A DNA stretch of 34,845 nucleotides, taken from positions 1 through 34,845 of the forward strand of contig JANDLV010000040.1 of NCBI GenBank assembly GCA_024330185.1. Direction: 5' to 3'. Shown one piece after another: positions 8,501 through 15,900 of the stretch. Each line of letters starts with the position of its first letter. Position 1 is the stretch's first letter. Under the pieces are notes generated by a model. It was not told where the DNA came from. It did no database searches and saw only the letters and a program-made list of their open reading frames with translations. Both the position numbers and the translations under genes were made by a program. The stretch is from Candidatus Siliceabacter maunaloa. GTDB taxonomy: Bacteria; Actinomycetota; Thermoleophilia; Solirubrobacterales; Solirubrobacteraceae.

Positions 8501-8920
8501 GAGGCCCTGGACCAGTTCATCAAGCGCGTGCGCCGCCTGACCAGCCGCCGGCCGGTCTCGGTGTACCCGCTGCTGACCCGCGGATCGCTGGACGAGCGCA
8601 AGTGGGACCTCCTGGACAAGAAGGGCGCGGCCAGCGACGTCGCCCTCGACGGCCAGCTCATGGCCCGTGCCGAGGAGCAGGTCGACTGGAACCGCGTCCT
8701 GCGCGAGATGCGCGCCGCCGGCGTCAGCGCCAGCGGCGACGAACTCGACGAGCGCGACCTGGCCGCGCTGTGGCAGCGCGCCGAGGGCCCCTACCGCCCG
8801 CTGGGTCCGCCCGCCGAGGCGGAGCTCGGCCTGGCCCAGCGCCTGGCCAGCCCCCACGCCGACGAGCCCGCCGTCGCCCCGGACGACGACGGCCAGCTCG
8901 CGCTCGACCTGGCCGCCTGA
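5507..8920 (+). CDS. DNA methyltransferase fused to an SNF2-like helicase
   Basis: A 1137-aa fusion. The N-terminal part is an adenine-type SAM-dependent methyltransferase: motif I DPTAGDGALL (76-85) and catalytic NPPF (135-138). The C-terminal part is a superfamily-2 helicase: GHEQGLGKT (about 521-529), Walker B DELS (about 690), motif III ATGTP, and a C-terminal RecA lobe with SSVILTGLPWSFEALDQF and KRVRR. A zinc ribbon (CPAC, later CRACG) is inserted near 643-665. No nuclease motif is visible, unlike single-chain Type ISP enzymes. GTG 5507 follows GAGAGGAGG; the longer upstream frame would cross the 5441-5481 hairpin. Such methylase-helicases on mobile elements are known as DNA-protection or anti-restriction factors. 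That role is inferred here. Confidence 0.85.
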   Translation: MEGTHRPPTAPQGDGAKRARLDGGALTEETVASSAAVLRRGARHKGLQQYFSPPEAAQLAARVMGGDTPYGPAVLDPTAGDGALLAGWPPQRRFGVEIDSDQIKAGDYTAVHGDLQRVYPLLRLAGVRVGAVVCNPPFGLDWHDATTDQQANSTLLCLRFALGLLDDHGQGLLIAGRERFARELAGRPEAHGVYATVDCDDLFDGVALPCVLAFFVAPAQRTTRAALAVQAPRAQLGDLADEVIAAREQRASRVSGFCAPDEIDRVRGALTTVGREHDRRRAARTRRQRHDVELRGERIACHPSAFAKLALAERGQLRAIEGLDGKSIRYFGLNLRDWRALSEAGQDGALTLAPGFAAAVERAVGDAVREATPMYAVRPQMRLGFVADVDRLRCRRDDPTRGFLAGERYPLRSRTKVDHEHGQKTVETKHGPELCDYRQERKLLELTVGEHVFNESPEDIAYLIEHFEIPDPGDVGSRYPEQVQRARTMLDQIAERRQFTWRRFQREDLARLLVKGSGVLGHEQGLGKTLQQLAFAEAAPRLHGSQHCALFVVPQDLIPQWQREAQRFFGRTLEPIGDQGAAKRVAARLRRGGGGWFVTWYEALSLRGRRDEALPVVSVLRDGERRADVPADNAAPLTSLEVCPACREPAGEHYRDGICRACGHVHRRLRVPTVASLLSTAFGRGVICVDELSMIRGEGSLRSHAIRGLRARHPLGATGTPIANYVDDLFPGFWWALGNASARWPYDYHGRAKFQADHCVIETQTHERDDGTVTQRRKVLPEVTNLSVLWRLLSGGMVRRRMEDTGEDLVELRYHPTRVPFGQRQLELHERWLKDFERFFTQTHPDSPLVKAGVVHLFCAAVGQLPKLEYAATLPQSDPDLEWTQIAASNWTPKTLKALELCLERVRAGDKVLIGSCLVETGRFLAHHLCQRGVRAVHIVEERQGRAQTKNPAKRADAIRAFIDGDAQVLCAGVQAVKLGHNLDTASSVILTGLPWSFEALDQFIKRVRRLTSRRPVSVYPLLTRGSLDERKWDLLDKKGAASDVALDGQLMARAEEQVDWNRVLREMRAAGVSASGDELDERDLAALWQRAEGPYRPLGPPAEAELGLAQRLASPHADEPAVAPDDDGQLALDLAA

Positions 8921-8978
8921 CGGCCGGGCGACCCATCGGCGCCCGCCGGGCGCCCGACCCATCGAGAGGAGAACCACC

Positions 8979-9578
8979 ATGGCCATGGCCATCCAGGCCG
9001 CGCGCCCGCGCGCGGCCACGACCGCCCCGCGCACCAATGGCGCACCGGACCTGACCCACGACCACGTCGCGTTCGCCGCGGCGCGCGCTGCGCTGCAGCG
9101 CAGCGTGGCGCGCGACACCGGTGCCCCCCGCACCGTGGTCGAAGACGGCATCTCGCACGCCTTCGAGCAGCTGTGCCGCCACCCGACTCGGCCCGAGACC
9201 GTGCTGAGCTGGCTGCGCGTCGTGGCCCGCCACGAGGTGTGGCGGCTCATGCGCCGCCTGCGCCGCGAACCGCTGACCGGCGACATCTGCCAGCCAGCGG
9301 GCCACAACGGCGAGCGCAGGTCGATCAACCCGGGCGAGCAGGTGCCTGATCCCCACACGCTCGAGCTCGCCGTCGAGGCCCGACAGGCGCTGCGCACCCT
9401 CGCAGCGCTGGGCGACAACCAGCGCCAGACCGTGACCCTCGGCGTCTCCGGCCACAGCTACGCGGAGATCCAGCGGATCCGCGGCGTGACCCTCACGAAC
9501 GTCAACCGCCACATGCACGAAGGCCGAGCCAGGGCCCGGGCCCTGCACTCGACCGGCGAGGAGCCGACGCCGGCGTGA
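8979..9578 (+). CDS. Small sigma-70-family-like protein
   Basis: A 199-aa protein laid out like an ECF-type sigma factor. Residues about 25-90 resemble region 2 (a helix with AFEQLCRHP, then VLSWLRVVARHEVWRLMRRL). Residues about 130-190 resemble region 4 with a helix-turn-helix (LGDNQRQTVTLGVSGHSYAE, then IQRIRGVTLTNVNRHMHEGR). An HNGE-containing linker joins them. It may direct RNA polymerase to mobile-element promoters, or be a sigma-like DNA-binding protein without core binding. GAGAGGAG precedes ATG 8979. The upstream gap again holds an inverted repeat (8938-8945 with 8947-8954). Confidence 0.8.
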   Translation: MAMAIQAARPRAATTAPRTNGAPDLTHDHVAFAAARAALQRSVARDTGAPRTVVEDGISHAFEQLCRHPTRPETVLSWLRVVARHEVWRLMRRLRREPLTGDICQPAGHNGERRSINPGEQVPDPHTLELAVEARQALRTLAALGDNQRQTVTLGVSGHSYAEIQRIRGVTLTNVNRHMHEGRARARALHSTGEEPTPA

Positions 9579-9715
9579 CGGGACCCACGGGTCGTGCTCG
9601 CCGACCACGTCAATGCCCCCGGCGAGGCCTGCTGTGCCTGCCGTCACGCGCTGGCCTGAGCGCCCGATCCGGACGCCACCGCGCGCCCGGACCCCCACCG
9701 AAGGAAGGAGACCCG

Positions 9716-10195
9716 ATGTCGATCGGAACGTGTCGCCGCGAGGGCTGCGACCGACCGCGGCGCGTGCGCCGCGGCCTCGTCGAGCCGCTGTGTGAGGACT
9801 GCTACCGCGCCGCATGTCGCCGCGTGGCCGCCGAGACAGCCCGACAGCGCTACCGCCAGATCAACCTCCACTCCCACACGCCGGCGCCCGCGCCGCCCCG
9901 CCACACCCCGCGCGAGCCCGCGCCGCCCCACGACCCAGGGCGGGAGGCCGCGCCGTCGCGGCGCCCGCGCGGGCGCCCGCGGCTGATCAGCGACGCGCTG
10001 CTGGAGGAGGCGCGTCGCCGCCACCACGAAGAGCATCGCGCGCTGAGCCAGATCGCCCACGAGCTGCTCGACCACACCGGCTACGCCAAGGCCGCCAACG
10101 CCGAGGCCGCGCTGCGCCGCGCGTTCAAGGGCCGCGGCTGGGCGCTGAGCCGCCGGCGCGGTGGGCCGAGCGCCAACCGCCGCACGCGCTCGTGA
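9716..10195 (+). CDS. Zinc-finger/helix-turn-helix protein of unknown role
   Basis: A 159-aa protein. Residues about 6-37 carry four cysteines (CRREGC, then CEDCYRAAC), a likely zinc-binding module. A Pro/Arg-rich linker follows, containing an AT-hook-like RRPRGRPR segment. The C-terminal 60 residues form a helix-turn-helix-like block (ISDALLEEARRRHHEEHRAL, then SQIAHELLDHTGYAKAANAE) ending in a very basic tail. This architecture suggests a DNA-binding regulator. AAGGAAGGAG precedes ATG 9716. It is the last well-supported gene of the left-hand mobile region. Confidence 0.75.
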   Translation: MSIGTCRREGCDRPRRVRRGLVEPLCEDCYRAACRRVAAETARQRYRQINLHSHTPAPAPPRHTPREPAPPHDPGREAAPSRRPRGRPRLISDALLEEARRRHHEEHRALSQIAHELLDHTGYAKAANAEAALRRAFKGRGWALSRRRGGPSANRRTRS

Positions 10196-10275
10196 GCACT
10201 CCCCGCGAGCGCTCCAGCAGAGCCGAGCCGGCGCCGGCGACCCGCGAGCCCTCTGACGAGTCCACCTCCTCGTAA
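10192..10275 (+). CDS. Possible 27-codon ORF overlapping the previous stop
   Basis: GTG 10192 overlaps the preceding TGA as GTGA and opens a 27-codon frame rich in Ser, Glu, Arg and Pro, ending TAA at 10273-10275. The 4-bp overlap matches the coupling style of real genes here, but the product has no recognisable feature and may be chance. Confidence 0.2.
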   Translation: MSTPRERSSRAEPAPATREPSDESTSS

Positions 10276-10318
10276 GCCCCCGACCACGACCCGAGCGGTC
10301 GCGAGCCGATCTGCCGTG

Positions 10319-10342
10319 CCCCGCCTCCTCAGGGAGGCGGGG
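10319..10342 (+). terminator. Stem-loop at the end of the left-hand gene block
   Basis: CCCCGCCTCC (10319-10328) and GGAGGCGGGG (10333-10342) form a perfect 10-bp stem around a 4-nt loop, about 45 bp after the last plus-strand frame. No T-run follows, but the position suits transcription termination. From here to 10,486 I see nothing else. Confidence 0.5.
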
Positions 10343-10486
10343 GCGGTGCGGTCCGGGCTACCGGGAACCACCGCGCCCTGCTCCGGTGTGGTTGCCGGAG
10401 CTCAGCTCGCTCCCCCGGAGTGACCTTGCTCTCTTTGTGCCCGTGATGCGATCCGACTACATGCCTAACATGCGGCACATGTGGCC

Positions 10487-10714
10487 TCAGGAAGCGAGAA
10501 AGAGGACGTTGCCCAGACAGTCGCCGCCGTCGGCAAGCACCACCGCCAGATCCCGCACGACGCGGCCTCGGTCGTGCTGCCGGCCCGCAGCCTGAAGCGC
10601 GCCGAGCTCGCGCCCAACCGCCCGCATCAGCCCGGTCTTGTCGGCGACCTGGGCCAACAGCGCGCTGCCGACATGGCCAAGGACCGAGAGGAGCCCCTCG
10701 TGCCTTCGTCCCAC
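10487..10714 (-). pseudogene. N-terminal remnant of an IS1380-family transposase
   Basis: The minus-strand frame encodes 75 residues matching the conserved N-terminal block of actinobacterial IS1380 transposases: GLLSVLGHVGSALLAQVADK, then TGLMRAVGRELGAL, then HDRGRVVRDLAVVLADGGDC. The similarity ends abruptly after this block, where the sequence reads LGNVLFLAS and stops. The DDE catalytic core (about 400 residues in an intact enzyme) is absent, so this is a dead fragment. No terminal inverted repeat was found near it. It marks an old insertion or recombination event between the left-hand module and the Dnd island. Confidence 0.65.
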
Positions 10715-11009
10715 CCTGCAACCGACCTGCCGTCTGAGTTGCCCCCGGTGCAGCTGTCCGTCTTCCGAGCCTGCGTCGACCTCACGCGCGCGAGCTTCGC
10801 ACCGATCACGGCGGAGGCGTGGTGGCGCGCTGAGCCACCCTTTCGCGGCCGCCCGGACGCGTTCCGCTCACACCTCCGGCGCCTCGCCGATGCGGGCCTG
10901 CTGACGCGTCCCGCGGATGCCGACCGCGGGATTCGTCCTCACGCTTCGCGGCGAGCGCCTCACCGTCGAAGTTGTCGCCAAGGATGTCCCTCGTCAAGGA
11001 GTCGCCTAG
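10700..11009 (+). pseudogene. Frameshifted small winged-helix-like protein (copy 1)
   Basis: GTG 10700 has AGAGGAG 6 bp upstream. The frame encodes a domain (VQLSVFRACVDLTRASFAPI, then AEAWWRAEPPFRGRPDAF, then LRRLADAGLLTR) clearly related to the gene at 11110. After residue about 73 the frame diverges. The expected continuation TAGFVLTLRGERLTVEVV lies in another frame and ends TAG at 11007-11009, so a single-base shift near 10,915-10,920 breaks the gene unless it is a sequencing error. The fold looks like a small winged-helix DNA-binding domain, inferred from helix spacing and the terminal beta-hairpin-like GF-V-L-RGERL. Confidence 0.6.
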
Positions 11010-11109
11010 GACGTCGCTTCGTGACATCCGCGTGCCGAATCAGTCGCGGAAGTGTGAAATCTCAAGCCGATGGGGGGTCAATCCTCGGCGCTCAATCCCT
11101 CTACGAAGT

Positions 11110-11376
11110 ATGAGCACCCTCACCGCCGTCCAACGCTCCGTGCTCGACGCCTGCATCGAGCACGCCGACGTCAGCTTCCTCAACGTCACCCCGGAGATCT
11201 GGTGGCGTGCCGGCCCGCCGTTTCGTGGTGGTCGAGCGACGTTCGCCGCGCACCTCCGCGCTCTCGAGCAATTTGGCATGTTGGAGCGCTCCCGCGCCCG
11301 CGCGGGCTACCGCGTGACGCCGAGGGGGCGCCGGACCGCTGGCGATCGAGCAGGTCTGGATCGCCTCAGCGCGTGA
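11110..11376 (+). CDS. Small winged-helix-like protein (copy 2)
   Basis: An 88-aa intact paralogue of the preceding broken gene. Shared positions include VQ-SV--AC, the WWRA-PPFRG motif, the AHLRALEQFGMLER helix and the wing-like AGYRVTPRGRR. ATG 11110 is chosen because homology to copy 1 starts there; no strong ribosome binding site precedes it. The domain resembles small MarR-like or winged-helix regulators. It converges on the OLD-like ATPase gene with a 43-bp gap. Whether it regulates the Dnd island is unknown. Confidence 0.65.
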   Translation: MSTLTAVQRSVLDACIEHADVSFLNVTPEIWWRAGPPFRGGRATFAAHLRALEQFGMLERSRARAGYRVTPRGRRTAGDRAGLDRLSA

Positions 11377-11419
11377 CGATCACCCGGTCGACGCACGCGC
11401 ACTGTCGTCGATCCCGGCG

Positions 11420-13246
11420 TCAGTCTCCCCCTGCCGCACCAAACAACCCTGCCTCTTCGAAGAGGTCGAGAATCTCCTCCGAGCCAGCATCGTCTACGTC
11501 GAGCACTTCGGGCGAGCTATCCGACCAGGTCGTCGTTCCTGTCGCGGCTGCACGGGCACCCGCGATCGACGCCCCATCTGCGACTGCCCTCAGGACGGCA
11601 ACGATCTCGCCATCGAGATCGTCAACCTCGAGGGCTCGCTGAATGTCTGGCATGCCAATGGTCACGTCGTGCTGGACGCGCAATCTCGCCGCGAGCCGGA
11701 GCAGGACCAGCCGACCGGGCACGAGCCGCAGTTGACCGTCGAGCGTTTGCCACTCGGCTTCGAAGCGACCCATCACGGAGCAATCGCGCGCTACCTCCGC
11801 CCGGAGACCCGAAAGGATTCGTCTGAGGTAGCCGGCGACGAGGGCGGCGGTCACCTCGCCCTTACCTGCGCGGGCGGCCGCGCGGCTGATCGCGTCCGGT
11901 GTCAAGAGGTAGTTGACGGTGGTCCGGCGTTTCCAAACGTGCAGATCAATGCCGTTGCGCGCCGCGTCGTCGCGGAGCCGCTCGACCTCGGCTTCCGTCG
12001 CGAGCCCCGGGGGCAGCAAACAGATCGCTTCGGTGCGCTCATCGCGCGTCGCATCGATCGCGCGCTTCATGGCCACCGCGAAGGGCCAGTCGTCCCAGGT
12101 GTCGATCGGAAAGCTCGGTAGGAGATCCAGCGGCTCGTCAGCGTCGGGGTTGACGAGGTCGTAGCAACGCTTGAGGAGGCGCACGTCGGCGCTTGGAGCA
12201 ATCAGGAAGCGATCGGCGCGAGTCAAGCGCGCAAACTCCAGGTTGTGCACGCCACCGACTTGCTCGACTACGCGCTGGACGTCTCGAAGGTCGCGTGCTC
12301 GGCGAGCGGAGCGCCGCGTCGAGTCGATGGGCAGGAGCTCATGTGGCTCGACCTCAGACATCATCTCGATCGAGTGGGTAGCCACGATGACCTGCTGTTC
12401 GCGCCTAAGCAGGAAGCGGATGAGACGCCGCTGGAGATCCGGGTGCATGTAGACGTCGGGCTCGTCAAGGACCACCGTTCCGTCGCCGGCGGACCTCGCC
12501 AGGAACCACATGAGTTGAAGCCACATCTGGAGTCCGTGGCCCATGCCTGCCGCCTCACCGACGAAGGGCCCGTCACGGAGGTAGAGCTCGAGATGCAGAT
12601 CCTCACCCAGCCCTGAAAGCTCGACCCCATCGATCCGAAGCGCAGGCCACGTCTGCTCCGCTATGGTCTTGAACACCTCGAAGTGATGGTCCAGCAGACG
12701 TAGCTGGTTGCGAAAGTGAGTTGGAGCGAGCGTGGAGTCAAGCGAACCCTTGACATACCTGTCCGCGAGCGGCCGCTCGTGACGCGCCAGCGGACCGACC
12801 TGCGGCTGGATGCCGATGCGGTCCAGCTCGAAGGATTTTGCTTCCCGCTTCGTCGTGACCTCGCCCCCGTCACCGTCACGAATGACAGCGAAGATCTCAG
12901 CGCCGGGCCCAACGTACAACCGCACTCGTCCGCCGCCGCTGAACGTCGCCTCCAGGATCGCCGGCGGTTCGGCGTAGTGATGGAAGGTCTCGCGTCCGAG
13001 GTCGAAGTCGAGTCCGCGGGTCGACGGCGAAACGCCGCGTGCCGCCTCCAGTCCCTCCAGCCACTCAGGGGGTGCCTCGAAGTTGAGGCTCCCGAACCGG
13101 TTGACCAGGATCGAGACGAGCCGGAGCGCCTCGATCACCGTTGACTTGCCCGCGTTGTTCGGCCCGACCAGGAGGTTGCGCTGAGCGAAGTCGACCTGAA
13201 AATTTTCGAACTTGCGGAAGTTCTCGATGCGCAGGGCGGTCAGCAT
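11420..13246 (-). CDS. OLD-like AAA ATPase with a degenerate TOPRIM-like half
   Basis: OLD-family proteins join an ABC/SMC-like ATPase to a TOPRIM nuclease and often act in phage defence. The 608-aa protein has Walker A GPNNAGKS (28-35), a signature region near AAGMGHGLQMWLQLM, Walker B VVLDEPD (258-264) and the H-loop ATHSIE (289-294). The second half keeps the layout of a TOPRIM domain, but its metal-binding acids look lost: FLIAPSAD (347-354) where VEG-x-x-D is usual, ICLLPPG (408-414) where a D-x-D strand is expected, and TTVNYLL (442-448) where E-NYLL is typical. It may therefore be a non-cleaving ATPase or sensor. It lies 120 bp behind the phosphorothioation-associated gene, so it may be a separate unit. 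Confidence 0.8.
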   Translation of the reverse strand: MLTALRIENFRKFENFQVDFAQRNLLVGPNNAGKSTVIEALRLVSILVNRFGSLNFEAPPEWLEGLEAARGVSPSTRGLDFDLGRETFHHYAEPPAILEATFSGGGRVRLYVGPGAEIFAVIRDGDGGEVTTKREAKSFELDRIGIQPQVGPLARHERPLADRYVKGSLDSTLAPTHFRNQLRLLDHHFEVFKTIAEQTWPALRIDGVELSGLGEDLHLELYLRDGPFVGEAAGMGHGLQMWLQLMWFLARSAGDGTVVLDEPDVYMHPDLQRRLIRFLLRREQQVIVATHSIEMMSEVEPHELLPIDSTRRSARRARDLRDVQRVVEQVGGVHNLEFARLTRADRFLIAPSADVRLLKRCYDLVNPDADEPLDLLPSFPIDTWDDWPFAVAMKRAIDATRDERTEAICLLPPGLATEAEVERLRDDAARNGIDLHVWKRRTTVNYLLTPDAISRAAARAGKGEVTAALVAGYLRRILSGLRAEVARDCSVMGRFEAEWQTLDGQLRLVPGRLVLLRLAARLRVQHDVTIGMPDIQRALEVDDLDGEIVAVLRAVADGASIAGARAAATGTTTWSDSSPEVLDVDDAGSEEILDLFEEAGLFGAAGGD

Positions 13247-13366
13247 CGGTACTCACCAGTCCACGATGCGCGGGCGCGTTCTCTCTTGTTCATTTGCGGT
13301 CACACAACGCGGCCAGTCGTGCTCCTGCGCAAGTCGGCGCTCCTTTCCGGGCACGGCGGAGGCTGG

Positions 13367-13816
13367 TCAGCGGGTGAGCTCGTCGACTACTGCATCGAAG
13401 TCGACGCCTGCGCCGTCGTCGGACCCCGCGTCGCGTTCGCGCTCTAGGACGATCGTCAGGAGGTTGTCGAGGTCGGGCTTGGTCTGCGCAAGCCGTGTCT
13501 GGAGGATGTCCAAGCCGCCATTCGCGAACTCCTCGAACACCGTAAGCCGCTCGTCGGACCTCTCGGCGCTGAGGATGGCGACGTCCTCGTGAACCGCAGC
13601 GGCGAGCATGTCGATGAACCCCTCGACGCCGAGCCGCTGGAAGACATCGAAGTCGATCTGCTCGCCCGAAGGGCCGAGCGGCTCACGGCGGCCCTCCGCG
13701 TAACCGAGTCCGGCGGCGAAGGTCAAGATCTCAGCCAGCGTTTCGAACGGTCCCTCGTCGCTGGCCAGGCGCTTCATCAGCGCCTCGTGCTGAGCTGGCC
13801 GGCGGACCCGCCTCAC
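13367..13816 (-). CDS. DNA phosphorothioation-associated protein 4-like
   Basis: A 149-aa protein whose opening (RRVRRPAQHEALMKRL, then GPFETLAEILTFAAGLGYAE, then GRREPLG) matches what I remember of the dnd-associated protein 4 family, found almost only beside dnd genes. No enzyme motif is visible, and the acidic C-terminus (DDGAGVDFDAVVDEL) may be a docking tail. Function is unknown in that family. GTG 13816 overlaps the stop of the upstream ATPase as GTGA, so it is the last gene of the coupled minus-strand effector series. A role as structural partner of the SMC-like ATPase is plausible but inferred. Confidence 0.75.
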   Translation of the reverse strand: MRRVRRPAQHEALMKRLASDEGPFETLAEILTFAAGLGYAEGRREPLGPSGEQIDFDVFQRLGVEGFIDMLAAAVHEDVAILSAERSDERLTVFEEFANGGLDILQTRLAQTKPDLDNLLTIVLERERDAGSDDGAGVDFDAVVDELTR

Positions 13817-15900
13817 GGGGTGGTCCTCACCGGGATCAGTTCGGCCCGCTCGCCTGCGGTCGACCGGCTGATGTACGGGTAGGCGCCCGATCGCAGCGTG
13901 ATCGTCTCCACCTCGAGGTCCTCCTTCGGGGTGTGGAAGTCGATGACGTACTCGCGACTGATGCGCGGACCCATCTGCTCCTGCACGGCGCCGAGCCCTT
14001 GGCTCTGTGAAACGAACACCACCACCTGCGGCGCCAGATGGGGAATCGCCTCGGCCACGCGCTGCTGGTAGTTGAGATCGAGGCTGCCGAATGGCGAATC
14101 CATCACGACGGGATAGACCCCGCCTTGGAACGTCAAGAGTCCGTCGCCGCCGTCTCGCTGGGCTTCGTCGTAGCGATCCCGTGCATGCTCGGCCAGAGCA
14201 CCCACGAAGGTCAGCGAGAGAATCTGGTTCTCGCCGGTGGATTTGGCGACCGACGCCGAGCGCTGGCCCTCCGCGTTGCGCAGGTCGAGGCGGAAGCTGG
14301 CGTCGAGCAGTGGAACGTAGGCCTTGAATGAGATCTTCGAGTAGAGGTCCTTGATGCGCCGATCGAGCTGCTCGCGCACCTCCTCGGTCCGCAGGTCCAA
14401 GATCTCTCGGAAGATGCTCGCGCCGCTCCGTGCCACGCTCACGCGTCGCCGAGCGATTTCCGCGCGTTCGTTCTCGGCTCGAGCCTTCTCCAGCTCGCGC
14501 TCAAGCGTTCGCTCGCGTTCGTCGAGACCTTCGATCTCGACTTCGGCCCGGGCGAGCAGGCGCTGCTGCTCGGTGATCGACGCGCCGATCCGCTCGCGTT
14601 GTTCCTCGAGCTCCTTGACCGTGTCGCTGTCGCCATGGCGAAGCGAGTCGGAGATCGCGCTGAGCTTGTCGACGATGCGCTTGCGTCCTTCGCGATGACG
14701 ACTGAGCTCCGCGAGCGTCTCGTGCAGGTACGAGTAGAGCTCCTTACGGCGCGTGAGCGTGCCTTCGGCCAACGCCGGAAGCCGCGTCCACGCCGCCTCA
14801 ACGTCGGCGTGAACGGCTCGCTCTCGCCACTCCGCCACAAGGCTGTACGGATCGGTGTCCGGCGTCAGCTCGCAGCCGCAGATGCAGCGACCGCGCTCGA
14901 GGAGATCCTCGACGAACTGGCGCTTGAGGTCAGAAGGGATCTCGCCGCGTTCGCGGCGCTCTTCGAAGACCGCGCTGGTCTGCTGCGCGAGGCCGGCGGC
15001 GAACGCGAGCCAGCCCTTGCGCGCGATGTGGTCGGAAAGCGATGTGCGTGAGGCGCGGATCGATTTCTCGGACTCCTCGAGGTCGCGCTCGAGCTCCTCG
15101 CGCTCGTGCTGCAGCGTGGCCGCTTCGGCGAGCTGCGCCAGCCGGTCACCAACGACCTGGCGTTCGTCCTCGAGCGCGGTCAGGTTGCGTCGATGCTGGG
15201 CGACCGTCTCGCGTCGTTCGTCGCGTTTGGTGCGCACCTGCGCCAGCTCGTCGGCGAGTGCTCGGTCCTCGTCGGTGCCGAGGTCCCGCAGCTCGCGCTC
15301 GAGATCCTTGCGCGCCTCGTCGGTGTGCTTGATCGCGTTCTCGACGACCTGCAGGCCGAGGATCCCCTTGATCGCCTGTTCGATCTCGGCGTAAGCGTCG
15401 GGCTTGACGAGCTGCTCGATTCGCTCGCCGTCGAAGAAGAAGAAGCGGTGCAACCGCTCCGGCAGCACCTCGTTAATCGTGCCGGCGCTCGTGTCGTCGC
15501 GGTTGTGATGCTCGCCGTCCTCGTCGATGAAGCCGACCGAAACAACGGCGTCCTTCACTCGTGACGCGGCGCCCTCGGTGTTCTTGCGATCGACGGTCGT
15601 GCGACGAACGGAGTAGCGGCGGCCCTCGTGCTCGAACTCCAGCGTGACCGTTGCTGCCACGTCGTCCCCCGGCTGTGCTTCAGCCCAAGCCTGTTCGTTG
15701 ATGAGGTGATCGGGCTGCTCGAACCCGGGGCTGCAGGCGCGGTACAGCGCCCAGGTGAAGGCATTGAGCAGCGAGGTCTTTCCGGCGCCGTTCGCGCCGT
15801 AGACCACTGTCACGTTCCGGTCCGGGCTAGTGGACAGCTCGAGCCGCTGGGTCCCGCGGAACTGTCGGAAGTTCTCCAGCTCGATCGCCGTGAGGATCAC
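13813..15900 (-). CDS. Second DndD-like SMC/Rad50-type ATPase with a cysteine hook
   Basis: A 695-aa SMC-like ATPase. Walker A GANGAGKT is at 35-42, and FFFFDGERIEQL (153-164) is the hallmark of DndD relatives. A long coiled coil (about 195-540) carries CICGC (339-343) at its apex, comparable to the zinc hook of Rad50. The C-terminal half has the signature STGENQILSL and Walker B YPVVMDSPFGSLD. It is distinct from dndD at 24271, which lacks the cysteines. GTG 15900 overlaps the 54-aa gene's stop as GTGA. By position it belongs to the effector arm with the PLD-helicase, perhaps as DNA-scanning or clamping motor. Calling it DndD itself would be wrong, since a proper dndD sits in the dndBCDE operon. 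Confidence 0.85.
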   Translation of the reverse strand: MILTAIELENFRQFRGTQRLELSTSPDRNVTVVYGANGAGKTSLLNAFTWALYRACSPGFEQPDHLINEQAWAEAQPGDDVAATVTLEFEHEGRRYSVRRTTVDRKNTEGAASRVKDAVVSVGFIDEDGEHHNRDDTSAGTINEVLPERLHRFFFFDGERIEQLVKPDAYAEIEQAIKGILGLQVVENAIKHTDEARKDLERELRDLGTDEDRALADELAQVRTKRDERRETVAQHRRNLTALEDERQVVGDRLAQLAEAATLQHEREELERDLEESEKSIRASRTSLSDHIARKGWLAFAAGLAQQTSAVFEERRERGEIPSDLKRQFVEDLLERGRCICGCELTPDTDPYSLVAEWRERAVHADVEAAWTRLPALAEGTLTRRKELYSYLHETLAELSRHREGRKRIVDKLSAISDSLRHGDSDTVKELEEQRERIGASITEQQRLLARAEVEIEGLDERERTLERELEKARAENERAEIARRRVSVARSGASIFREILDLRTEEVREQLDRRIKDLYSKISFKAYVPLLDASFRLDLRNAEGQRSASVAKSTGENQILSLTFVGALAEHARDRYDEAQRDGGDGLLTFQGGVYPVVMDSPFGSLDLNYQQRVAEAIPHLAPQVVVFVSQSQGLGAVQEQMGPRISREYVIDFHTPKEDLEVETITLRSGAYPYISRSTAGERAELIPVRTTP

